A stretch of 47,933 nt of DNA from a virus: the IMG/VR virus record IMGVR_UViG_3300050132_000241, positions 1 through 47,933 of that record, one strand, 5' to 3'. Position 1 is the stretch's first letter. Each line of letters opens with the position of its first letter. The translations under genes were made by a program, and so were the position numbers. The notes beneath the pieces are model-generated. The model was given only the letters and a program-made list of their open reading frames with translations, ran no database searches and had not been told where the DNA came from. This document shows positions 41,950 to 47,933 of this stretch, one piece after another.

Positions 41950-42339
41950 CTACGTGATTATGTCTCCTGTAATTACAGTTTCAGGAAGAAGCCCCGTCCA
42001 TTTACAGACATTAGCTTCATAGGAAGAGGTATTATTGTTATCGGAAGGGGGTGCCCATTTAAGGAGGGCTGCGTGAATTGTTAGCCCTAGATAGTGATTC
42101 AGAAGGAGTTCCCGCATTGCGTCGTAACCAGATTCAGGAGTGGGAAATTTAGCAAAGCGGGGAATTTCTCCGCTAGGGGTTGTCTCAAGAACTGCCCCAA
42201 GAGGAACCATCCACTTTGAGAAGTTCAAATTCCCGGGATTATTATTTCGCTGGGCACGTGAAGAGGGAATCTCAAATCCCTCCTCCCTAGCAAGAGCTTT
42301 CATCAAGGTTAACTTCACGTTCAAATTCAAACCGGTCAT
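41950..42339 (-). CDS. lysozyme-superfamily-like protein (probable endolysin), 129 aa
   Basis: Pattern Ala-x-Glu-Glu-Gly-Phe (17-22), Ser-Arg-Ala-Gln-Arg-Asn-Asn-Asn-Pro-Gly-Asn-Leu, Phe-Pro-Thr-Pro-Glu-Ser-Gly, Gly-Leu-Thr-Ile, Trp-Ala-Pro-Pro-Ser-Asp-Asn is that of small SLT/lysozyme-like proteins of phages; Glu19/Glu20 is the likely catalytic acid. Would cut peptidoglycan at lysis. No signal peptide. Start at 42339 with AAAGGA. Oddly located among early minus-strand genes. Confidence 0.75.
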   Translation of the reverse strand: MTGLNLNVKLTLMKALAREEGFEIPSSRAQRNNNPGNLNFSKWMVPLGAVLETTPSGEIPRFAKFPTPESGYDAMRELLLNHYLGLTIHAALLKWAPPSDNNNTSSYEANVCKWTGLLPETVITGDIIT

Positions 42340-42448
42340 TGTAGTTCCTTTCATCATCAAGATCATCTTGAGTTATAAGACGCCCAGACCTGTCATAATC
42401 CGGATCAGAATACCACCCTAAATCATGTTCACTTGGTGGATTCGGCAT
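42287..42448 (-). CDS. possible acidic small protein, 53 aa
   Basis: ATG at 42446-42448 overlaps the end of the upstream zinc protein; very rich in Asp and Glu. Ribosome site is weak, and its last 53 bases overlap the lysozyme gene in another frame. It fills an otherwise empty 90-base gap. Confidence 0.4.
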   Translation of the reverse strand: MPNPPSEHDLGWYSDPDYDRSGRLITQDDLDDERNYNDRFEFEREVNLDESSC

Positions 42449-42662
42449 TAGAAGGACCCCCCTTTTTCGGCTCTGCCTTTATGTAGGGATATACTCCTAT
42501 TTCATTTATGATAGTGGGATCATAGTAATGGCAGCCAAAAAATCTTTCTCCTTTGTAGGTTCCTTTCCTCACCAGATAGTGAATCCACTCTCCTTTAGTC
42601 TCTGGAAAGCTTTTCGTAATCGGGGTATTGCAATGCTTACACCTTACTGGTTTATGTCCCAT
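42429..42662 (-). CDS. small zinc-ribbon protein, 77 aa
   Basis: Cys8/Cys11 knuckle and Cys44 with neighbouring His45 could form a zinc site. Start overlaps the FtsK-like stop by 1 base (TAATG-type coupling region). Function unknown. Confidence 0.7.
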   Translation of the reverse strand: MGHKPVRCKHCNTPITKSFPETKGEWIHYLVRKGTYKGERFFGCHYYDPTIINEIGVYPYIKAEPKKGGPSNAESTK

Positions 42663-43825
42663 CAGAGAACTCCAAACTGCATTCTAAGCATCTCATGCTG
42701 CGAGATCATTGCGCTAATATCTGTCATTGAAACATAAGAGGAATGCGCTCTCTTAATCTGATCAGATGTAGCGGTGCGGTAGAGGAAATCTCCATTCCCA
42801 AGGAGCTTTTCCGCCCCATTCTCATCAAGAATAACCCGCGAATCCTGCATCGAAACTAGCTTAAAAGCTATCCTAGCAGGGAAGTTAGCTTTTAGATCCC
42901 CTTCGATGATCTTAACCGAGGGTCTCTGGGTTGCGAGGATGATATGAATTCCAACTGCACGGCAGACTTGTGCAAGGCGTTTGACGAGATCCTCGATAGA
43001 GTAAGGGCGATATTTTTTTTCAATCTGAGCGAGCAAAGCTCTATCCGCCCCTACTACATCCGCGAATTCATCAATGATAAGGATTTTGTATTTCATCCTC
43101 TCCCCAAGAGCCATCTTGTTCCACTCTGCGGCATTCCTGCAGAATCCACTCATCATCTTTGTTCTCTCCTCGTATTCAAGGAGGAGTAAATCTAGAGTAT
43201 TCCTAAGGTCAGTAACAGTAGTAACGACGCTACTAACATGAGGAAGACTCTTAAATAAAACCAAATCCAGCTGTTTCGTATCTGCAAGGATGAACTCCAT
43301 TTCTTCCGATGAGCGGAGAAGGGAAAGGGAGAGGATAAGTTGAGAAGTAAAAATACTCTTACCAGCGCCGGTAGCTCCTGCGATTAGGAGGTGAGGTTGC
43401 TTCGCCAGATCAAGATATACTGGCTCCCCCTTGGTATTTTTTCCCATAAGAAGCGGGAGAATCATTTCCCCAACGGAGGGCTCTTTGAACATATCATAGA
43501 GGCACTGGTCAAAGGGAATAAGTTCCCGATCTATTCTCGGAACTGCGATAGAAACAAGCCCTAAATCACGAGTGATAAGGACCGCCTCTACTCCGAGGGA
43601 CATGGCAATATCCTCCTCGCGGGAGGTTATCTTGCTGAGTTGTACATCGGGGAAAGGCTCAAAGAAGTAGGTCCTAACAACCGGACCTACTTCTGCCTTA
43701 CGGAAGGTAGCGTAGAATCCAAGAGAACTCATCTTCATAGAGAGTTTTACGATCTGCTCTCTTTGTGGGGAGGGGATTTCTTGGATTCCTGGGAGAAGTT
43801 TAAGGAGTTGTGCTGTGAGGTTCAA
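42662..43825 (-). CDS. FtsK/SpoIIIE-type DNA translocase, soluble, 387 aa
   Basis: Has the FtsK alpha domain (about 47-105: Gly-Pro-Val-Val, Ser-Lys-Ile-Thr, Asp-Ile-Ala) and the RecA-like beta motor: Walker A 150-157 (GATGAGKS), Ala-Asp-Thr-Lys near 181, Walker B ILIIDE 248-253, Ala-Thr-Gln-Arg-Pro-Ser 298-303, and the C-terminal Leu-Leu-Gly-x-Gly-Asp-x-Leu. No membrane segments and no gamma domain. Pumps dsDNA; role in the phage unknown. TTG start with AAGGAG. Confidence 0.9.
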   Translation of the reverse strand: MNLTAQLLKLLPGIQEIPSPQREQIVKLSMKMSSLGFYATFRKAEVGPVVRTYFFEPFPDVQLSKITSREEDIAMSLGVEAVLITRDLGLVSIAVPRIDRELIPFDQCLYDMFKEPSVGEMILPLLMGKNTKGEPVYLDLAKQPHLLIAGATGAGKSIFTSQLILSLSLLRSSEEMEFILADTKQLDLVLFKSLPHVSSVVTTVTDLRNTLDLLLLEYEERTKMMSGFCRNAAEWNKMALGERMKYKILIIDEFADVVGADRALLAQIEKKYRPYSIEDLVKRLAQVCRAVGIHIILATQRPSVKIIEGDLKANFPARIAFKLVSMQDSRVILDENGAEKLLGNGDFLYRTATSDQIKRAHSSYVSMTDISAMISQHEMLRMQFGVL

Positions 43826-44003
43826 TAGGCTCCTTCTTTACGAGTTCGTATTCCCGGAAGATTACAGCTTCCTGATTATCTCGCGGGATGTGATTCTCCC
43901 ACTTAACTTGTCGGATAGCGCGGAGGGCATCTTGCCGGGAGTGACGGATTTTGACGATCTTATTCTTGGTGATGATTGCGAAGATATGAGAGGGGAATTT
44001 CAT
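43800..44003 (-). CDS. hypothetical basic protein, 67 aa
   Basis: ATG overlaps the stop of the 59-aa gene (ATGA), and its end overlaps the FtsK-like start by 26 bases. Basic, alpha/beta pattern, not recognised. Coupling rather than an own ribosome site explains its translation. Confidence 0.6.
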   Translation of the reverse strand: MKFPSHIFAIITKNKIVKIRHSRQDALRAIRQVKWENHIPRDNQEAVIFREYELVKKEPIEPHSTTP

Positions 44004-44179
44004 CTCCCCGTCCCATCTGGAAATTGATACCGAGAAAGCAAAATCTCTCGCTTTTCAAGATTTTCAAGCTCGCGTAAGAGTTGTTCTCTCTTCTCTGGAG
44101 ACATATCCACTGACCAGCATGTAAATCCAGCAAAGGATTTCAAAGCTTGTTTAAGCGTGTAGATTTCGGTGTCCCTCAT
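44000..44179 (-). CDS. hypothetical helical protein, 59 aa
   Basis: ATG at 44177-44179 overlaps the VWA gene stop (ATGA) and follows GGAGGGG. Two charged helices (Leu/Glu/Arg heptads in 30-50). Closes the gap between VWA and the next gene, making VWA, 59 aa, 67 aa and FtsK a coupled run. Confidence 0.65.
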   Translation of the reverse strand: MRDTEIYTLKQALKSFAGFTCWSVDMSPEKREQLLRELENLEKREILLSRYQFPDGTGR

Positions 44180-44907
44180 CTCCCCTCCAAAGAAGCCCTG
44201 AAGTTCCCATCACTCAGGCGGAGCCTGTTAATAGGCGCGAGATATTTAAACGCATTCTTAAAAGAGGAACCCTTCTGAAGATCCAGGAAATACCCCCCAG
44301 TTCTATCAGCGATTTCTTTCATCAGCGCGCTGGCAATGTAGTTATCACATCTCCCGTTGATAAAGACTGTATCAATCGGGATCTTTAGCTCATTCGCTAG
44401 GGAAATAGCCCTTTCCTTCTCCTCCTGTGTATCCGGAGATCCATCAGAGAAAGCAATAAGCCTCGTGGCACGAGGGGTAGCTTTGAGTGCTCTGAGGATT
44501 GTAGGAAAGAGTGGAGTCATTCCCGGAGCTTCAATGGCTGCAATAGCGGAAGCAATCTTAATAAGATCCGAGGAAAGCTCTGCATTCCCGATAAGAGGAT
44601 CAAGATACCTCTGATCTCCTGGATTCATCAGATGAATCGCTACTGCTGTTTGTCCTGGGATACAATTACGAAGGAATTCAACACATCCCTCTTTTGCCTC
44701 CTTTATCGAAGCTCCACCCATAGAACCTGAATCATCGAATACAACTCGGATACGCTCGGGGCAATCAGAAGGGGATACGAGTTTCTTCTCCTTCGAGATA
44801 GCTGTGGAGTCACTATTCTCCACAGGTGGGATAGCGGCTACAGCAGCCGCACGAAGGGCTTCAAAGCGTGAAGCCTTGGAGATGGGCTTTTTAATATCAA
44901 AGGCCAT
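44176..44907 (-). CDS. von Willebrand factor A (VWA) protein, 243 aa
   Basis: Complete MIDAS metal site: Asp58-x-Ser60-x-Ser62, Thr131 (Gly-Met-Thr-Pro-Leu) and Asp155 (Phe-Ser-Asp-Gly-Ser-Pro-Asp). Fold elements follow the usual Rossmann order. N-terminal 45 residues are a Lys/Ala-rich arm. VWA proteins bind partners through a divalent metal, often with an AAA ATPase; the FtsK motor is nearby. Cytoplasmic, no signal peptide. Confidence 0.88.
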   Translation of the reverse strand: MAFDIKKPISKASRFEALRAAAVAAIPPVENSDSTAISKEKKLVSPSDCPERIRVVFDDSGSMGGASIKEAKEGCVEFLRNCIPGQTAVAIHLMNPGDQRYLDPLIGNAELSSDLIKIASAIAAIEAPGMTPLFPTILRALKATPRATRLIAFSDGSPDTQEEKERAISLANELKIPIDTVFINGRCDNYIASALMKEIADRTGGYFLDLQKGSSFKNAFKYLAPINRLRLSDGNFRASLEGR

Positions 44908-44924
44908 TTTTCTCTCTTTTCTTT

Positions 44925-45203
44925 TTAATTGATGAGAATCTTATTTGCTTTCTCCCGGTTAGATTCACCAATAACCTGCATACAAGCAGCAGTCATTGAG
45001 ATTACCGATCGGTCGAGTGTAGAATTGGGAATAAGCATAGTTAAAAGCACTCCAGCTACTGCAATCAAATGAACTGGCGAAAAACCACGAGATTTGTAAT
45101 CCTCCATGATCTTCGCAGCTTCAGCTTGAATGACTTCCTTGATGGCATTAAATTCCTCATCCGTTAGAGGAATCACTGGTTCCTGGCTTGAATTGTTCGG
45201 CAT
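44925..45203 (-). CDS. small membrane protein, 92 aa
   Basis: Start 45203 with GAAGGAG (a 25-residue upstream extension lies in the previous gene). Helical N-terminal half and one hydrophobic segment (about 43-58, Val-His-Leu-Ile-Ala-Val-Ala-Gly), then a helical C-terminus. Not recognised. Confidence 0.7.
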   Translation of the reverse strand: MPNNSSQEPVIPLTDEEFNAIKEVIQAEAAKIMEDYKSRGFSPVHLIAVAGVLLTMLIPNSTLDRSVISMTAACMQVIGESNREKANKILIN

Positions 45204-45492
45204 TGATTCTCCTTCTTTCTTTTTTAATAGAAGAACTTGCTTTCTCTTCCCTTCGGAGGTATTCACGAAGAACTTCATACTGGAAGAGAGAAAAGGGTCT
45301 GGATGTCCAGGAGTGAGCTAGGTTATAGCTCCATGTTACGATATACATAAAGGTATCCCTAGAGTAGGAATCTAGGAAGGAAAGAATAATCCTCTCGGGG
45401 TCGTCTAAGGGATCTAGGTTTGGGATTATACCCATTTCATGTGCAATTCCTAGAAGTTCCTTTACGTCGAGTGTGAATTGTTGATAGTTCAC
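45157..45492 (-). CDS. hypothetical protein, 111 aa
   Basis: GTG start with AAGGA about ten bases before it. Aromatic, helical middle (Tyr/Trp-rich, 40-75) and a Lys/Arg/Glu-rich tail. The last 47 bases overlap the next gene's start. No family recognised. Confidence 0.65.
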   Translation of the reverse strand: MNYQQFTLDVKELLGIAHEMGIIPNLDPLDDPERIILSFLDSYSRDTFMYIVTWSYNLAHSWTSRPFSLFQYEVLREYLRREEKASSSIKKERRRINAEQFKPGTSDSSNG

Positions 45493-45512
45493 GAGAGGAT
45501 TATTCCTTTCTC

Positions 45513-45710
45513 TTAGCTAAAATCACCAAGTTGAATACGATCTGCTGCATTTTGCCATGCAGCAGTTTCATCGAGGGTTTCTACACTTAGGACTAAATAG
45601 TCCTCTCTCACTTGATAATATGTGATATATTCCCCGAACTGCCTACGAGAATACCTCTCACAATAAGCAAAAGGAAACCTGGCCCATACTACAAGTTTGC
45701 TAGCTTGCAT
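45513..45710 (-). CDS. hypothetical protein, 65 aa
   Basis: GGAG before ATG; start overlaps the J-domain gene end by 11 bases. Aromatic, Tyr-rich alpha/beta. Not recognised. Confidence 0.65.
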   Translation of the reverse strand: MQASKLVVWARFPFAYCERYSRRQFGEYITYYQVREDYLVLSVETLDETAAWQNAADRIQLGDFS

Positions 45711-46353
45711 TATATGCGCTCCATAGCATTGTTAATTCACTCATCTTCTTTGGATCACCGCCCTTATCTGGGTGCAGGCGGATACATGCATGACGATAGA
45801 ATTTCTTCAGCTCTTGTGGGGAGGCCGCTTTTAGTTGCTCACCTGTGATGTTCATAAGTCCAGCTAAGGCTACAAAGAGCGCCTCCCCAGAGGGGATTCC
45901 AGTTCCTTTTGAAGTAGGGGGAGCGTAGAAGAAATCCTTCTCGTTATAAACTGGAGCGGGAGTTCCCCCATTATATCCCCAGGCTCCGCCATAACGACTA
46001 GCCGGAGGCGGAACATAAGGTTTCCACTTAAAATCTCCTCTTGCTTGAAGTCCTCTTAAATTTACTACTGCTTTAAGAGTAGTTCCAGAGAGAAGTCCCC
46101 CTTGAATTGCTTGGTTCAAGACACTAATAACACGGGGGCCTGCTGGTCCAACATAGGACCAGATATATGTCTTCGCATCATAGTCCCTCTCGTCGGGGGG
46201 AACTGCTTTTAAGAGGGAGCGAATAATCTCACTTTGAGCAAGTTCCTTTGGATTTTTCCAGTCAAGTTTTGTAGTTTTCCCATCGGAAGAGAGAGCTAGA
46301 TCTAGCATCTCAAGTGGCGAGTTAGGATTGAGGTGTTCGTAGTATACATACAC
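45700..46353 (-). CDS. C-terminal J-domain protein, 217 aa
   Basis: Residues about 169-216 form a J domain with the HPD motif at 194-196 (His-Pro-Asp-Lys-Gly-Gly), placed at the C-terminus rather than N-terminus as in DnaJ. Residues 1-105 are an unrecognised helical region; 110-150 Pro/Gly/Tyr-rich linker. J domains stimulate Hsp70 (DnaK) ATPase, so it likely redirects host DnaK. It lacks the zinc finger, which occurs in the GroES-fold protein. GTG start with GGAAGGAA. Confidence 0.85.
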   Translation of the reverse strand: MYVYYEHLNPNSPLEMLDLALSSDGKTTKLDWKNPKELAQSEIIRSLLKAVPPDERDYDAKTYIWSYVGPAGPRVISVLNQAIQGGLLSGTTLKAVVNLRGLQARGDFKWKPYVPPPASRYGGAWGYNGGTPAPVYNEKDFFYAPPTSKGTGIPSGEALFVALAGLMNITGEQLKAASPQELKKFYRHACIRLHPDKGGDPKKMSELTMLWSAYNAS

Positions 46354-46423
46354 GAGTGCGTATTCCTTCCCCCGCGGTGCGGGCTTTTAAGGATTCTCCT
46401 TTTAAGGGGAGCGTGTTCTTGGA

Positions 46424-46558
46424 TTATTGATCAAACGTGATAAGAAGTAGAGTTACCCAAAATGGAAAACTCCAGATTACTATCCAGGTAAGTGTTCCGT
46501 ACCATTTGGGGCCGCTGGATTTAATCATGGCCCGTTCAATCATGCAATTGCGGCGCAT
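46424..46558 (-). CDS. small membrane peptide, 44 aa
   Basis: ATG at 46556-46558, 7 bases after the stop of the 110-aa gene. Basic N-terminus and one Trp/Phe/Leu-rich hydrophobic segment (about 22-41). Weak ribosome site. Could be holin-like or spurious; the gap is otherwise empty. Confidence 0.5.
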   Translation of the reverse strand: MRRNCMIERAMIKSSGPKWYGTLTWIVIWSFPFWVTLLLITFDQ

Positions 46559-46565
46559 CTGCGGC

Positions 46566-46898
46566 CTATTTCGGTTTCAGGTTAATCAGGCACCAGTACA
46601 ACTCAAACCACGCTTCGTTCTCGGGGGTCGGTTTGCAGCGCTCCGTGCGCTGAGTATCCAACAAGTTGTACGCACTAAGCGCACGGTCGTACAGTTCACT
46701 CTGCGTTGGGCGAACAATTACCACCACGGAGTCCTTCTCTTCGGCTAGTTGACGCTTAAGTTCAATGAGTTCCCGTGCTAGCGCCTTTGCCGCCGCAGGA
46801 TTGCTGATCTGAATTCCATTGGCGATTAGCATTGCCATAGCGCTGGTAAGTTTAATCGGCTCAGGGCCGTACTCTGGTAGTTTGACTTCTGTGGTCAT
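46566..46898 (-). CDS. hypothetical protein, 110 aa
   Basis: AAGGAGC before ATG. N-terminal helical Ala/Leu segment (about 18-55), then a mixed C-terminal half. Higher G+C than its neighbours, similar to the 188-aa gene upstream. Not recognised. The opposite-strand frame 46437-46748 is rejected. Confidence 0.7.
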   Translation of the reverse strand: MTTEVKLPEYGPEPIKLTSAMAMLIANGIQISNPAAAKALARELIELKRQLAEEKDSVVVIVRPTQSELYDRALSAYNLLDTQRTERCKPTPENEAWFELYWCLINLKPK

Positions 46899-47009
46899 TT
46901 CTGCTCCTTTCTTCTTATTTCACTCATGTTGCAGAGGGTTAGATTTACGTACCCGAATTTCTCCTACGTCTTTTGGACGTAACGAATGGTTGGGCCAACA
47001 AACGAACCT

Positions 47010-47121
47010 AACCCTCTTCTCTTCCTCCCTTTTTAATGTATCTCTCCAAGAACGTCTTAAAGGACGGTAGGATAGGGATACGAGAGGAAGAGAAGAGGGT
47101 TCCCCTTTTAAGGGGGGAACC
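47010..47121. repeat. 18-bp perfect inverted repeat and GGTTCCCC/GGGGAACC hairpin
   Basis: Arms 47010-47027 and 47084-47101 are perfect reverse complements around 56 bases; hairpin arms 47098-47105/47114-47121 overlap the right arm, so the two structures are alternatives. The polypurine arm resembles the one in terminal repeat unit A. No T tract, no gene (46899-47136). Confidence 0.8.
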
Positions 47122-47136
47122 GCTCTTGTTAGGAGA

Positions 47137-47703
47137 TTAGCCTTCCAGCATCTTCAGGAAAGCAGCGAGAGCCTGCGCCTTATCCGCTGCGTTCAAGGTC
47201 TTCAGAGTGCCAAGAGCCTTCTGGAGAGGAGACTGGCCACGCTTGGAGATCGGCTCGTTGATAGCGTCGATGAGATCAACAATCTGGTCATTGGTGACAT
47301 ACTGGCCAGCTTCCTTGTCGAAATCAACCTGCGTCTGATTGGCGCGCGCTGTTTGCAGGGCGTTAATTCCCTTGTTGATAATCGCAAGGCGTTGATCCGC
47401 ATCCGGGACGAGATCAGCAAAGCCCTCTTCATTCGTGAGGGTATACCAGATGAAGGTATTCTCCACGAGACGAGTCTTTCCATCCTTCTCCATCTGCTCC
47501 CAGACGGAACCGTCCTGAGACTGCCGGCGAACAGCAGTTCCAACAGGCTGGCCCTTGTCGTCGAGAGAGCCATACGTGCGATAGATGATGTTCTCCTTCG
47601 TTACGTTCGCGGAGGAGGTACTCTCAGCAGGGACTTCCTGTACAGGGTTGGTGTTCTCTTCAGTTGCTTCGACTTCTTCAGGGACTTCGAGTTCAAAAGA
47701 CAT
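47137..47703 (-). CDS. hypothetical early protein, 188 aa
   Basis: AAGGAT before ATG. Acidic N-terminal 35 residues (Glu/Val/Pro-rich), a central compact domain (about 38-95) and helical C-terminal 90 residues. Codons are richer in C and G than in most of the window. No family recognised. First gene left of the contig junction; upstream sequence is unit B. Confidence 0.75.
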   Translation of the reverse strand: MSFELEVPEEVEATEENTNPVQEVPAESTSSANVTKENIIYRTYGSLDDKGQPVGTAVRRQSQDGSVWEQMEKDGKTRLVENTFIWYTLTNEEGFADLVPDADQRLAIINKGINALQTARANQTQVDFDKEAGQYVTNDQIVDLIDAINEPISKRGQSPLQKALGTLKTLNAADKAQALAAFLKMLEG

Positions 47704-47806
47704 ATATCCAGATCCTTCTCTCCCCCCTTTTGGGAGGAGCTTTTATGGCGCGAATGCGCAGTGGTGTTATTTTAGAGCAGCGGCTGTGCCGCCGATCCTC
47801 CATTGA

Positions 47807-47933
47807 AGCTGCTCAGAGTTATATCCCTTTAAGGGATATTCTCTTCTCTCCTCCCCTTAGAATCATTGGCTTAATGTGTTGAGGGCGGAGGATTAAGTTC
47901 CCTCTTCACACCTGCAACTTGGATTCAACAAGG
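47807..47933. repeat. right-end copy of the 127-bp exact repeat (126-252)
   Basis: Identical to 126-252. Between 47704 and 47806 only a GCGGC/GCCGC hairpin (47780-47792) and a short frame with no ribosome site are seen. Confidence 0.9.

Noticed and set aside
46437-46748. 103-aa plus-strand frame
   Set aside because: Antisense to the better supported 110-aa gene and the 44-aa frame; no ribosome site.
47704-47815. 36-codon basic minus-strand frame ahead of the 188-aa gene
   Set aside because: No ribosome site; overlaps the next gene's leader and the repeat edge.
1-47933. Integrase, CRISPR array, rRNA, tRNA or phage RNA polymerase
   Set aside because: Looked for and not found; no serine/tyrosine recombinase motifs, regularly spaced repeats or single-subunit polymerase signatures were recognised.

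Overview
The window is an essentially complete genome of a tailed double-stranded DNA phage, probably a podovirus and probably strictly lytic. The evidence is an ordered virion module (small and large terminase, portal, scaffold-like, capsid, nozzle-like and adaptor-like tail genes, large ejection-type proteins, fibre), with no tape measure, major tail tube, sheath, integrase, ribosomal RNA or recognisable tRNA. The last 127 bases repeat positions 126-252 exactly, so the contig closes on itself through an intergenic repeat. The host cannot be proved. The fibre begins with a signal peptide and an N-terminal style that I associate from memory with Acidobacteriota (soil Terriglobia) sequences; this is a weak inference.

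Layout. Plus strand, about 6.35-32.07 kb: one late operon behind a sigma70-like promoter at 6348-6377. It runs 60-aa protein, TerS, TerL, a small membrane-protein cluster (possible holin), portal, scaffold-like protein, head proteins, major capsid, zinc-ribbon protein, nozzle-like and adaptor-like tail proteins, four internal or ejection-type proteins, a PurD-like ATP-grasp enzyme and a mosaic fibre. It ends at a strong bidirectional terminator (32115-32154). Minus strand: the rest of the circle, read from about 5.6 kb leftward through the contig junction and on from 47.7 to 32.15 kb. This holds many small early proteins, a phosphoribosyltransferase, a J-domain protein, a VWA protein, an FtsK-type DNA translocase, a lysozyme-like protein, an RHH-like putative regulator, and replication and recombination genes (RecB/Cas4-like nuclease, Sak4-like ATPase, possible SSB, a family A DNA polymerase split over separate genes, DUF3987-like ATPase). 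It finishes with a chimeric GroES/DnaJ-zinc-finger protein.

Regulation. Three minus-strand promoters (near 835, 3805 and 41860) share an architecture: TTGAC-type -35, TA-rich -10, and a dyad TAAGTG-N13-CACTTA five or six bases behind the -35 box. They look like a phage regulon. The third would give a leaderless mRNA for the RHH-like protein, which is therefore a candidate ligand of the dyad. A 100-bp AT-rich tract bracketed by a matched two-block inverted repeat (3899-4206) is the best replication origin candidate. Many gaps between early genes carry long perfect inverted repeats.

Most noteworthy: (1) a GroES-fold protein with a four-cysteine-pair DnaJ-type zinc finger where the mobile loop should be, in a genome that also has a separate C-terminal J-domain protein; (2) the dyad-promoter regulon; (3) the origin-like element; (4) a soluble FtsK motor next to a VWA protein; (5) a split DNA polymerase A with a UDG-like domain on the exonuclease half and apparently His at the position of E. 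coli Phe762.
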